The notes under the pieces: generated by a model | The model's input: the letters and a program-made list of their open reading frames with translations, nothing else | Databases searched by the model: none | Told to the model about the DNA's origin: nothing | Source of the DNA: JAUVXJ01 sp034430275 | GTDB lineage: Bacteria; Chloroflexota; Anaerolineae; UBA7937; B3-Chlor | DNA length: 10,599 bases | Assembly (NCBI GenBank): GCA_034430275.1 | Contig: DAOUEW010000351.1 | Coordinates: 1 to 10,599 of the forward strand | Reading direction: 5' to 3' | Shown: positions 1 through 6,868 of the stretch, in pieces | How positions within the stretch are numbered: the first letter of the stretch is position 1 | Layout of the letters: each line of letters begins with the position of its first letter | Program-made: the position numbers and the translations under genes

Positions 1-1
1 C

Positions 2-1270
2 ACCCACAACGAGAAGATCTTGGATTGGCACTACGTAGGCAATTCCTACAGCATACCCCCCATAGCCGACATCAAGCAAGCCATCCTCGACTACGGGCCG
101 GTCTCCGTGGCTGTCTGCAGCGCCGGGTCCCTCTTCCACAACTATAGCGGCGGCATCTACGAGGCCAACGAGTGCACCACTGTCGGACACGCCGTGGTCC
201 TCGTGGGCTGGGACGACAACCAGGGAACCAACGGGATCTGGTACCTCAGGAACTCCTGGGGAGCCGGCTGGGGCGAGGGCGGCTACATGCGTATCGGGTA
301 CGGCATCAATAGCGTAGGCTACGGCGCCAACTACGTGGTCTACCCAACCTGTTACGATCTGGATCTCGACGTCGACCCCGGCTGGGCAGGCGCCGTCGTG
401 ACCGACCCACTGCCCAATTGCACCGTCGGCTTCGAGCCCGGCACCGACGTGGAGCTGACGGCCAATGCCAACCCCGGCTGGCAGTTCTACGCCTGGGGCG
501 GCGATGCCTCTGGATCCGCCAACCCCACCACTGTCACCATGGACTCCAACAAGAGTGTCACGGCCTACTTCGTATGTGACGGCTGCTCGCCGCGCGCCAA
601 ACTCCCTCTGGGTCTGAAGAACTTCGAGCACCAGCCAAGCGGCTGGCTGACCATCATCAGCGAGGACTTCGAAGGATCCTTCCCGGGCGCGTGGGTTGTC
701 GTGGATAATCAAGCCGGCTACGGTGAGTACTACTGGGGCCGGCGAAACTGCCAAACCTTCGCGGGGAGCTATAGCGGTTGGGCGGTGGGAGCGGGCAGCA
801 ACGGCTCCTCGCTGGCCTGTGGCAGCAACTATCCCAACCACGCGGAAAGCTGGATGGTCTATGGGCCGTTCAGTCTACAAGGGGGCAGCGCCGCCGATCT
901 GCAGTTCGAGCTGTGGCTGAACAGCGAGAGTGAGTACGACTACTTTTTCTGGGGCGCATCCACAGACGGCATCAACTTCTATGGGCTGGGTGTCAGCGGC
1001 TACAGCGGCGGCTGGGTCGACAGACAACTGGACCTTTCGAACGTCTATACACTGGGAAATCTGCTCGGGGAGCCTGAGGTGTGGATCGCCCTCGTATTCC
1101 AGAGCAACTCTGGCAGCAACTACCCGGAAGGCTCCTACGTAGATAACGTCGTCTTGCGCGAGTACCTGGCGGCAGCAGGGCAGCCAGCGCCCTTGTCTGC
1201 GCCTTCCTCGTGCCCTACCTGCGCCACCGAACTGGAAGAGCAACCTGCCGTCATGGTCCGGAGTCAGTGA
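2..1270 (+). CDS. Secreted papain-like (C1A) cysteine protease with InlB-type repeat and MAM-like C-terminal domain, 5'-truncated
   Basis: This is the 3' part of a gene; the reading frame is open to the left edge, so the true start, the signal peptide and the catalytic Cys are outside the window. The visible papain fold has the catalytic His in 'VGHAVVLVGW' (codon at 188) and the catalytic Asn in 'YLRNSWGAGWGEGGYM' (codon at 251), so it is probably an active cysteine endopeptidase acting outside the cell. It is followed by an InlB B-repeat-type domain at about 365-571 (a 'GTDVELTANANPGWQFYAW' core and 'VTMDSNKSVTAYF'). A short 'KLPLGLKNF' element lies at 602-625. A jelly-roll, MAM or 'choice-of-anchor J'-like domain follows at about 653-1165, starting 'EDFEGSFPGAW' and ending 'YVDNVVLREY'; it probably binds carbohydrate or a surface. 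The tail contains a CPTC motif. The TTG at 20 is internal and not the start. Family assignment is firm; the substrate is unknown. Confidence 0.9.
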   Translation, partial: THNEKILDWHYVGNSYSIPPIADIKQAILDYGPVSVAVCSAGSLFHNYSGGIYEANECTTVGHAVVLVGWDDNQGTNGIWYLRNSWGAGWGEGGYMRIGYGINSVGYGANYVVYPTCYDLDLDVDPGWAGAVVTDPLPNCTVGFEPGTDVELTANANPGWQFYAWGGDASGSANPTTVTMDSNKSVTAYFVCDGCSPRAKLPLGLKNFEHQPSGWLTIISEDFEGSFPGAWVVVDNQAGYGEYYWGRRNCQTFAGSYSGWAVGAGSNGSSLACGSNYPNHAESWMVYGPFSLQGGSAADLQFELWLNSESEYDYFFWGASTDGINFYGLGVSGYSGGWVDRQLDLSNVYTLGNLLGEPEVWIALVFQSNSGSNYPEGSYVDNVVLREYLAAAGQPAPLSAPSSCPTCATELEEQPAVMVRSQ

Positions 1271-1284
1271 GCTACTGACTCAGG
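1258..1284 (+). terminator. Hairpin across the protease stop codon (possible U-less terminator)
   Basis: GAGTCAGT (1261-1268) pairs perfectly with ACTGACTC (1274-1281) around a 5-nt loop. After one mismatch, two more C-G pairs extend the stem. The stem includes the first base of the TGA stop codon (1268-1270). No T-run follows, so this is not a standard intrinsic terminator. It could protect the mRNA 3' end or assist termination. Confidence 0.35.
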
Positions 1285-1655
1285 CTGTGGACTGTGCCCC
1301 GATCCGTCCCGGCGTGACCTTTTCCGCAGGGCCCTCGGCCGGGTCTTTACTGTACCCAATCCGCCGGTCGCCTATTCCGCCCCGTTTGACCTGCACCCCA
1401 AGTACAGCGAACCGCGTCTCCTCCACTGGCATCCACACCTACTCCCGAACTGAGGGCTCGGTAAATGGCGCTGCTCCGCCGTTCGACGCTTCACCACGTC
1501 CAATGCTGGACGTTAAAGAAGAGGCCCCACGTCTTATGGCGAGGCCTCACTCATCCCGACTGTAGCGGACCGCAAATCAGCGGCCAACACGGGCGTTCAT
1601 CCTGCACTGTCTGCTGGCGATCCCTTCCTTGACCAGGCCCGCCTCTACCCAGCTG
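1271..1655. other. Convergent intergenic spacer without a supported gene
   Basis: These 385 nt separate the + strand protease gene from the minus-strand CBS gene. A 92-codon open frame at 1287-1565 (+) is proline- and serine-rich, lacks a recognisable ribosome-binding site and resembles no family I know, so I do not call it. Apart from the hairpins listed separately I see no RNA gene, repeat or mobile-element end. Confidence 0.6.
1496..1548 (-). terminator. Tandem hairpins downstream of the CBS gene, probable terminator region
   Basis: Read on the minus strand, a GAGGCC/GGCCTC stem (1548-1543 with 1526-1521) is followed at once by TTCTTTAA. A second, perfect 7-bp hairpin follows, ACGTCCA-loop-TGGACGT (1513-1496) with a 4-nt loop. 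The first stem with its short T-rich tail is the best intrinsic terminator candidate for the CBS transcript, about 110 nt past its stop codon. The first hairpin has a rather long loop (16 nt), so strength is uncertain. Confidence 0.4.
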
Positions 1656-2300
1656 TCAGGACTCCCTTACGTCCAGATACTCTACACCTAGCTTGGCGAT
1701 GCCGTCCATGAGCTGCTTCTTCTTCACGCCTGCTACCTTGGCGGTCACGATCGCGCCGCCCGGCTCTTCCCCGCCCCAGGTAGTAACGGCCAGCAGGCGT
1801 CCGCCGAGCTTGGAGATGGTCTCCGTGCACAACGGCAGCATGCCCTGACCGCGAGGGATCCTCATCGTGAGTCGCACGCCGGGCTCCCGGGCGCCCAGCA
1901 ACTCCAGAAACGCCTTGAAGATGTCGGTTTCGGTGATGATGCCCACGAGCTTGCCGTCTCGCATCACCGGAAGGGCACCTATACGGTTGTCCGCCATGAT
2001 CCGGGCTGCCTCTTCCAGCGGCGTGTCATCGGTGACGGTGAAGACCTCCTTGGTCATGATCTCACCGACCGTGAGCTTGGAGACCAGATAGTGAATCTCG
2101 TGGATACTGAGAGAAGTAGCGGGCGATGGCGAAGCGTAGAGGATGTCCTTCTCCGCCACTATGCCCACCATAGCGCCCTTCTTGTTGAGCACCGGCAGAC
2201 GACGCACGTTCTTCTCGCGCATGATCTTCAACGCCTCGTCGACGGGCGTCTTCTCGGTGACGGTGATCGGATCCGGGCTCATGCGACTGCCTACTAGCAT
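1656..2300 (-). CDS. CBS-domain pair with C-terminal ACT-like domain (AcuB-like regulatory protein)
   Basis: This 214-residue cytoplasmic protein has two CBS motifs, at about residues 1-60 ('MSPDPITVTEKTPVDEAL' ... 'GIVAEKDIL') and 76-135 ('VGEIMTKEVFTVTDDTPLEEA' ... 'GIITETDIF'). An ACT-like tail occupies about 140-214. A CBS pair (Bateman module) normally binds adenine nucleotides or related ligands and switches a partner; with the ACT tail the layout matches AcuB-type proteins. No catalytic domain is present, so it is likely a sensor or regulator in trans. The ATG at 2300 is preceded by a strong AAGGAGGT site (2314-2307) seven bases upstream. The ATG seven codons in (MSPD) is a weaker alternative. 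It has its own promoter in the 100-nt gap after the thioesterase gene. The domain call is secure; the ligand and partner are unknown. Confidence 0.88.
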   Translation of the reverse strand: MLVGSRMSPDPITVTEKTPVDEALKIMREKNVRRLPVLNKKGAMVGIVAEKDILYASPSPATSLSIHEIHYLVSKLTVGEIMTKEVFTVTDDTPLEEAARIMADNRIGALPVMRDGKLVGIITETDIFKAFLELLGAREPGVRLTMRIPRGQGMLPLCTETISKLGGRLLAVTTWGGEEPGGAIVTAKVAGVKKKQLMDGIAKLGVEYLDVRES

Positions 2301-2349
2301 CTACACACCTCCTTACCACCAAGGTTGTCCTCGTGTCCGCGTCTTCTTC

Positions 2350-2378
2350 AGTATAGCATATCACGAGGTGTCGCGCAA
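2350..2378 (-). promoter_or_regulatory. Sigma-70-type promoter of the CBS-domain gene
   Basis: On the minus strand TTGCGC (2378-2373) is separated by 17 nt from TATACT (2355-2350). The -10 box matches consensus at 5 of 6 positions and the -35 box at 3 of 6. The expected start near 2343 gives a leader of about 43 nt containing the strong ribosome-binding site. Confidence 0.6.
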
Positions 2379-2400
2379 TCTGGATTAGGTGCGTCCCGAC

Positions 2401-2832
2401 TTACCGGTTGTCCAGGAACCCCTCTTTCTTCCTGTACACCACTCCGTGACAGGAGGCGACCAGATCGCCAGCGCCGGTCACCACTGTGATGTGATAGAGT
2501 GCCGTTCGCTCGCCCAGATGCTCCTCTGTGGCTTCGGCAATCAGCGTGGTCCCGCATTCGACCGTCTTCAAGTAGCAGATCTCCATGGTCAGGCCGACGG
2601 ACCTGCGTCCGTGGGCATTGGCCGCCGCGCCAAACGCGGCATCAGCCAGGGAGAACACGGCGCCGCCGTGAGGCGTGCCCTGGAAGTTCAGCATGTCGGC
2701 GCGCACCACCATGCTCAGCCGGCAAAAGCCGGGCCTGGCCTCGAGCAACTCCATTCCCAGCAACCCGGCGTATGGATCCTGCCTCAGAACCTCGACTATC
2801 CTTCGCAGCCTGTCCTCGTCCACGTTGAACAC
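2401..2832 (-). CDS. PaaI-type hotdog-fold acyl-CoA thioesterase
   Basis: The product is a 143-residue single hotdog domain, the usual size for PaaI/YbgC-like thioesterases, which hydrolyse acyl-CoA (often aryl-CoA) to free acid and CoA as a cytoplasmic tetramer. The family signature is at residues 49-68: 'NFQGTPHGGAVFSLADAAFG', with the HGG turn and the acidic catalytic Asp64 in 'LADAAFG'. The core strand 'SVGLTMEICYLKTV' follows. The frame stays open upstream to 3003, but that extension is Arg/Ser-rich and unlike the family. The GTG at 2832 gives the family length and has GGGAG six bases upstream; GTG at 2823 is an alternative. It is divergent from the methyltransferase gene and 100 nt upstream of the CBS gene. 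The substrate cannot be read from sequence; the nearby acyl-CoA mutase parts suggest a CoA-rich metabolism but no direct link. Confidence 0.87.
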   Translation of the reverse strand: MFNVDEDRLRRIVEVLRQDPYAGLLGMELLEARPGFCRLSMVVRADMLNFQGTPHGGAVFSLADAAFGAAANAHGRRSVGLTMEICYLKTVECGTTLIAEATEEHLGERTALYHITVVTGAGDLVASCHGVVYRKKEGFLDNR

Positions 2833-2931
2833 CCGCCTCTCCCTCGTAAACACCGTTCTGGCCGCTCCACGGTCGATTCCTGAGGAGCGCCAGCGCACCG
2901 TGCTGCCCGACGACGACCCCACCGTGGTTAG

Positions 2932-2961
2932 TTGGCCCGCCCTGCATCTGTACGCTATAAT
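2932..2961 (+). promoter_or_regulatory. Promoter of the methyltransferase gene
   Basis: A perfect TATAAT lies at 2956-2961. The best -35 candidate is TTGGCC (2932-2937) with an 18-nt spacer, matching consensus at only 3 of 6 positions. A start near 2968 gives a leader of about 35 nt before the ATG at 3003. Confidence 0.6.
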
Positions 2962-3002
2962 CCCGGAGCTTCCCACAGACTCTTGTGAGAGAAGACAAGC
3001 CA

Positions 3003-3839
3003 ATGCTGGACCCGCACGCCTTCAAGCAAAACGAGCAACTGGCCTGGGATCTCTGCGCCGAGACCTACGACCGGTGCCTCACGCAGCCCTTCGCTACATT
3101 CGCTCGCCACCTGGTCGACCTGGCGGGCCTGCGCACGGAAGACAGAGTCCTCGACGTGGCCACGGGGACTGGCTTGGTGGCGTTCATGGCTGCGAAACTG
3201 CTGGGGCCACGGGCGCAGGTCGTTGGCGTGGACCTGTCCGACACCATGATCGGCCTGACCCGGAAACGAGCTGCCGAGCAAGGCGCGGGCAATGTGGACT
3301 TCGTCCGCATGGACGCAGAGCGGTTGGAGTTCCCCGATGAGTCCTTCGACGCTGTGCTCTGTGCACTCGGCCTGATGCTCTTTCCTCAACCAGACGTAGC
3401 TCTCTCGGAGATGCTTCGCGTGCTCAAAGCCGGTGGCACCGTCGCGCTGTCCGTCTTCGGCAGAGGGAGCAAGGTGGCCCTCCGCGCCTTCATGGAGCCC
3501 TTCATCCCGCACATGCCTCCTCCCCCGCAACGGGGGCCTTCGACCTTTGGCTTTGGCCCAAGTGAGGCGCTGAGAGAGGCCCTGGAGCAGGCTGGCTTCT
3601 CAGACGTGACAGTGGAGGAGCGGGCGCACGTGCTGGAGTTCGAGACCTCCGAGGAGGTCTCGAACATCCCGCTCTCTCTGGGGCGCCTCGCCCAGATGCA
3701 ATCCAGGCTGCCCGCAGAGGCCACGCAGGAACTGAGACGGCAAGTGCTCCATATAGCCACAGAGAAGTATCTCAGTCCGCGAGGCGTCTTCGAGCTGCCA
3801 TTCGGAATCACCTACGCCGTCGCTCACAAGCCATCGTAG
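3003..3839 (+). CDS. Class I SAM-dependent methyltransferase (UbiE/Methyltransf_11 type)
   Basis: This 278-residue protein has a Rossmann-fold methyltransferase domain in its first two-thirds. Motif I is at residues 49-60 ('VLDVATGTGLVA') and binds S-adenosylmethionine. The acidic ribose-binding residue lies in 'VVGVDLS' (about 73-79). The 'MDAERLEFPDESFDAV' segment (103-118) and 'MLRVLKAGGTVALS' (137-150) are motifs II-III. The rest is a helical substrate-binding cap. The acceptor cannot be told; this family methylates quinones, lipids and small molecules. ATG at 3003 is preferred over GTG at 2985; the ribosome-binding site (GAGAG, 2987-2991) is weak. It is a lone + strand gene between minus-strand genes, has its own TATAAT promoter, and its last 16 nt overlap the 3' end of the sir2-like gene. 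Confidence 0.85.
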   Translation: MLDPHAFKQNEQLAWDLCAETYDRCLTQPFATFARHLVDLAGLRTEDRVLDVATGTGLVAFMAAKLLGPRAQVVGVDLSDTMIGLTRKRAAEQGAGNVDFVRMDAERLEFPDESFDAVLCALGLMLFPQPDVALSEMLRVLKAGGTVALSVFGRGSKVALRAFMEPFIPHMPPPPQRGPSTFGFGPSEALREALEQAGFSDVTVEERAHVLEFETSEEVSNIPLSLGRLAQMQSRLPAEATQELRRQVLHIATEKYLSPRGVFELPFGITYAVAHKPS

Positions 3840-4606
3840 CTCTCGATGCGCTCTCGGCAGGCCTGCACGATCTGCGGCAACGCTTGGGCGACGTCCTCGC
3901 GAATCACCACCTTTGCCAGGTGGTCGGCCGGCGTCTCCTGGCGGTTAACGATGATCAACTTTGAGCCCCGTCGGCGAGCCAGATAGGGCAGGTCTGCTGC
4001 GGGGACCACGGTCAGCGAGGAACCCGCCACCAGCATCACGTCGCAGGACTGGCTGTCCACCTGCGCCTCCAGGAAGACGTCCATCGGCAGCGGTTCCCCC
4101 ATCAGGACCGCCATGGGCTTGAGCACTCCGCCGCAGTTCTGGCAATAGGGTACCTCGCCTTCCAGCATACACTCCTGGACCAAGCCCTCGATGCCCACGA
4201 CCTGCTGACACGTCAAACACACAGCTTCTCGCAGGTGGCCGTGAAGCTCCAGCACCCGTTTCGATCCCGCCCGCTGATGCAGGTTGTCGATGTTCTGTGT
4301 GAGCACGGCCTTCAGCAACCCGAGCTTCTCGAGCTCGGCCAAGGCGGTGTGAGCTGGGTTCGGCTGGGCCTCCACAAAGAGGGCGGCTGTCGAGCTCATC
4401 CACCGGTAGAAGATCCGGGGTTCCACGCGGAAGACCTGTATGGACGCCACGGCCATGGGATCGTTCTTCGTCCACAGCCCGGACCCAGGGCTCCGGAAAT
4501 CTGGGATGCCCGATGGTGTGCTCACGCCGGCGCCGGTGAAGGCCACCGCATGTCGTGCAGAGGTGAGCAGCTCGGCGGCCCTGTCTATGTCCTCCTCAAG
4601 GGACAT
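3824..4606 (-). CDS. Sir2-family NAD-dependent protein deacylase
   Basis: This 260-residue sirtuin removes acyl groups from protein lysines using NAD+, giving nicotinamide and O-acetyl-ADP-ribose. Visible motifs: NAD-binding 'GAGVSTPSGIPDFRS' (25-39), 'TQNID' (103-107), catalytic His122 in 'LHGH', four zinc-binding cysteines (130, 133, 155, 158) and 'GSSLTVVPA' (195-203). The position matching the acyl-selective Arg of E. coli CobB (Tyr-x-x-Arg) holds Met (Y67...M70), so deacetylation is more likely than desuccinylation. The usual 'FGE' after the zinc module is 'MGE' here. ATG at 4606 is favoured; TTG at 4615 is an in-frame alternative, and GGGAGGA lies almost against the ATG, with GAGGG further up. 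It begins 12 nt after the endonuclease V stop codon and is the last gene of the operon. Confidence 0.92.
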   Translation of the reverse strand: MSLEEDIDRAAELLTSARHAVAFTGAGVSTPSGIPDFRSPGSGLWTKNDPMAVASIQVFRVEPRIFYRWMSSTAALFVEAQPNPAHTALAELEKLGLLKAVLTQNIDNLHQRAGSKRVLELHGHLREAVCLTCQQVVGIEGLVQECMLEGEVPYCQNCGGVLKPMAVLMGEPLPMDVFLEAQVDSQSCDVMLVAGSSLTVVPAADLPYLARRRGSKLIIVNRQETPADHLAKVVIREDVAQALPQIVQACRERIESYDGL

Positions 4607-4618
4607 TCCTCCCAACCC

Positions 4619-5320
4619 TCAAGTCAGGTCGAATAGCGACTGTTGCTCCGGCCCGGTGTCCACCTGCTCGCCGCTTGCTGCCCGATGGGCATACCGTGTG
4701 GTCTCGGGCAGTCTGTACTGGGTGCAGCAGCCCAAGACGTACTCCACCGCCGTCTCCAGGTCCATGCGATGGCCCACCGAGACGTAGACCGGGCTCACCT
4801 TGGTGCGGGTCCGCAGCACGACTCCGATGGTCTCGTCACCATCGTAGAGATAGGCGTACGAACCGCACTCCGTGGCCGGGTCGTTATGAGTGCCGCACAG
4901 TCGCGACTTGGCACAGCCTATCGACGGCTTGTCCAGAATGACTCCTACGTGGCTGGCGATGCCGAAGCGTCTGGGATGGGCCACGCCTTGACCATCGAAG
5001 AGGAAGAGGTCGGGTTCGATGTCCAGGTCCTCACAGGCCGCGAGGATGGCTGGGGCCTCCCTGAACGAGAGGAACCCGGGGACGTATGGCATGTGGATGG
5101 GCAGCTCCGCCAGGCGCTGTTCGAGCGGTTCCAGGGAGGGGTAGCTCAGGACCACCACAGCCGCTCTGGCGACGTCTCCCGCCACGCCTACGTCGACGCC
5201 AGCCACCGTAGACACTTCACCGAAGTCGGGCTGGAAGGAGACCTTGTCTCGCAGGCTCAACTGTATGGCCTTGGCCTCGGCGGTCGATACGTCCCAGGGA
5301 TGAGGCGCTACGGTGTTCAA
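4619..5320 (-). CDS. nfi: Endonuclease V (deoxyinosine 3' endonuclease)
   Basis: This 233-residue enzyme nicks DNA one phosphodiester 3' of deoxyinosine and other deaminated bases. The family length is about 220-230. Catalytic and binding residues are intact: Asp43 in 'VAGVDVG', Glu88 in the wedge motif 'PYVPGFLSFRE' (79-88), Asp109 in 'DGQGVAHPR', His124 in 'ASHVG', Lys138 in 'CAKSR' and the C-terminal 'SPVYVSVGHRM'. The chosen start is TTG at 5320 because no ATG or GTG precedes the conserved region, and GAGG lies about 7 nt upstream. It starts 25 nt after the stop of the PRPP synthetase gene, in the same operon. Only the last residues (poly-Gln 'PEQQSLFDLT') lie outside the conserved domain. 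Confidence 0.93.
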   Translation of the reverse strand: MNTVAPHPWDVSTAEAKAIQLSLRDKVSFQPDFGEVSTVAGVDVGVAGDVARAAVVVLSYPSLEPLEQRLAELPIHMPYVPGFLSFREAPAILAACEDLDIEPDLFLFDGQGVAHPRRFGIASHVGVILDKPSIGCAKSRLCGTHNDPATECGSYAYLYDGDETIGVVLRTRTKVSPVYVSVGHRMDLETAVEYVLGCCTQYRLPETTRYAHRAASGEQVDTGPEQQSLFDLT

Positions 5321-5345
5321 GCTCCAGCCTCTGATCCGGCGGCCT

Positions 5346-6305
5346 CTACTCGTTGAACATCTCGCCCACTGAGATGCCCAGGTAGATGCGCCTGATCACC
5401 TCACCGAGAAGAGGAGCGACCGAGAGGGCCTTGATCTTGACGTCCTTCATCTTCTTTCTCTTCTCATCTGAGATAGGAACGGTGTTGGTGACAACCAACT
5501 CCGTCAATCCTGCATCATTCAAGCGCTCCGGCCCGGGATCGGAGAGGATGGCGTGGGTGACGCACGCGTAGACGTCCCTCGCCCCCGAAGAATGAAGGAA
5601 CTTGGTCGCGTTGCGCACCGTACCTGCAGTGTCAATCTCGTCGTCGAAGATGATGGCGTTCATGCCCTTCACCTCGCCGATGAGGCTGAGCACCTCCGTC
5701 TTTCTGCCCCCTCGGCGCTCGCGACGCTTCTCGATGATGGCTAGCGGCACGCCGAGATCCTCGGCAAAGTCCCGGCCCAGCTTCGTGGCACCCACGTCAG
5801 GTGCCACGACCACGGAGTTCTCAACGCCTTTCAGTTTGACGTAGTCGCTCAGCATGTGGAATGCCGTGATGTCGTCCACCGGGATCGTGAAGAACCCCTG
5901 GATCTGGTCGGCGTGGAGATCCATGGTCATGAACCGGGTAGCCCCGGCGACGGTGATCATGTCGGCGATCAGGCGCGCCGTGATGGGCACGCGGGGCTGG
6001 TCTTTCTTGTCCGTACGACTGTAGCCGAAGTAGGTCACCACCGCCGTGATGTCTGCTGCGGAGTCGCGTCTCAACGCGTCGATCAGGATCAGCAACTCCA
6101 TGATGTTGTCGTTCACCGGCGCACAAGTTGGCTGGATGATGAACGCATGTTGGCCGCGCACGCTGCTGTGCAGCCTCACGAAGGTGTTGTCGTTGGGGAA
6201 CTTGAAGATGTCCACACCCCGCAGGGGACAACCCAGATAGTCAGCAATCTCGCGGGCCAAGTCTGGGTTCGCTGTACCGCCGAAAACGGCCAGATCCTCA
6301 TACAT
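5346..6305 (-). CDS. prs: Ribose-phosphate pyrophosphokinase (PRPP synthetase)
   Basis: This 319-residue cytoplasmic enzyme makes PRPP from ribose 5-phosphate and ATP for purine, pyrimidine, NAD, His and Trp synthesis. Length and motifs fit class I: flexible catalytic loop 'YFGYSRTDKKDQPR' (92-105), metal/ATP-binding 'MDLHADQIQGFF' (128-139), 'KRRERRGGRKTE' (193-204) and the PRPP-binding loop 'DDEIDTAGT' (221-229). 'VNDNIMELLILIDAL' (64-78) is the conserved dimer segment. The N-terminal loop reads 'FPNDNTFVRL' rather than the common 'FANGE' form, a variant I regard as within the family. The ATG at 6305 has AGGAGGT at 6318-6312, which begins inside the stop codon of the upstream acetyltransferase gene, so translation is probably coupled. 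Confidence 0.95.
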   Translation of the reverse strand: MYEDLAVFGGTANPDLAREIADYLGCPLRGVDIFKFPNDNTFVRLHSSVRGQHAFIIQPTCAPVNDNIMELLILIDALRRDSAADITAVVTYFGYSRTDKKDQPRVPITARLIADMITVAGATRFMTMDLHADQIQGFFTIPVDDITAFHMLSDYVKLKGVENSVVVAPDVGATKLGRDFAEDLGVPLAIIEKRRERRGGRKTEVLSLIGEVKGMNAIIFDDEIDTAGTVRNATKFLHSSGARDVYACVTHAILSDPGPERLNDAGLTELVVTNTVPISDEKRKKMKDVKIKALSVAPLLGEVIRRIYLGISVGEMFNE

Positions 6306-6316
6306 GGTGTTACCTC

Positions 6317-6868
6317 CTAGTCGTGCGCCTCACCGCGCAGGGACTCCTCGTTGAGATACTCGTGCCGCAGAATGGCCATCAGGAGGCTATCATGGTACCT
6401 CCCGTCGCTGTAGAACGCCTCACGGGCCCTTCCTTCCTCGTGAAAGCCACATTTCTCGTAGCAGCGTTTCGCGCGCTGGTTGAACTCGTACACCGACAAC
6501 TGAATACGATGGAGGTTCATCTCTCTGAAGGCGAAATCCACCAGAGCGACGATGGCATCGCTACCGTACCCTCGACCCCAGTACTCCTTCTCGGCGATGA
6601 CGATACCCAGGGTCGCGCTCCGGTTCTTCCAGTCTATCTCGTGCAGGCCGACGTTGCCGATGCTTTCGCCGTCCTCGGTCTCAATGGCGAAGATGCGGCT
6701 GCTGCTGTTCTTCAGGTAGGCCTCGAACCACTGCTCCTCCTCAGCCCTGGACATGGGAAGGTACATCTCCAGATACTGGCGCACCTCCGGGTCGTTCAAC
6801 CATCTCACGAAGGTGGGTATGTCTTCCCGCTCGATGGCCCGCAGTCGCGTCTTCTCACCGAGGATCAT
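6317..6868 (-). CDS. GNAT N-acetyltransferase, RimJ/RimL-like
   Basis: This 183-residue protein is a single GNAT domain that transfers an acetyl group from acetyl-CoA to an amine, such as a protein N-terminus, lysine, polyamine or small molecule. The acetyl-CoA pyrophosphate loop is 'YWGRGYGSDA' (96-105) and the C-terminal 'NQRAKRCYEKCGF' (130-142) is typical of the RimJ/RimL/SpeG group. 'LRAIEREDIPTFVRWLNDPEV' near the N-terminus is also typical of the group. ATG at 6868 is preferred over 6910: it removes an Arg-rich extension and has GGAGGG eight bases upstream. The start overlaps the 3' end of the MeaB gene by 14 nt, and the stop lies 11 nt before the PRPP synthetase start. The acceptor is unknown. 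Confidence 0.88.
   Translation of the reverse strand: MILGEKTRLRAIEREDIPTFVRWLNDPEVRQYLEMYLPMSRAEEEQWFEAYLKNSSSRIFAIETEDGESIGNVGLHEIDWKNRSATLGIVIAEKEYWGRGYGSDAIVALVDFAFREMNLHRIQLSVYEFNQRAKRCYEKCGFHEEGRAREAFYSDGRYHDSLLMAILRHEYLNEESLRGEAHD

Noticed and set aside
1287..1565. 92-codon + strand open frame in the convergent spacer
   Set aside because: Low-complexity Pro/Ser/Arg-rich translation, no good ribosome-binding site, no family resemblance, and its sequence carries the hairpins that suit a terminator region.
2389..2883. 164-codon + strand open frame opposite the thioesterase gene
   Set aside because: Antisense shadow of a gene with clear hotdog motifs; the high GC keeps several frames open.
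2833..3003. N-terminal extension of the thioesterase to 200 residues
   Set aside because: The added residues are Arg/Ser-rich, run through the divergent methyltransferase promoter, and make the protein longer than the hotdog family; GTG at 2832 has a suitable GGGAG site.
3906..3924. Perfect 7-bp hairpin ACCACCT/AGGTGGT with a 5-nt loop after the methyltransferase gene
   Set aside because: It lies inside the sirtuin coding sequence, has no T-run on either strand, and is short enough to be chance in GC-rich DNA.
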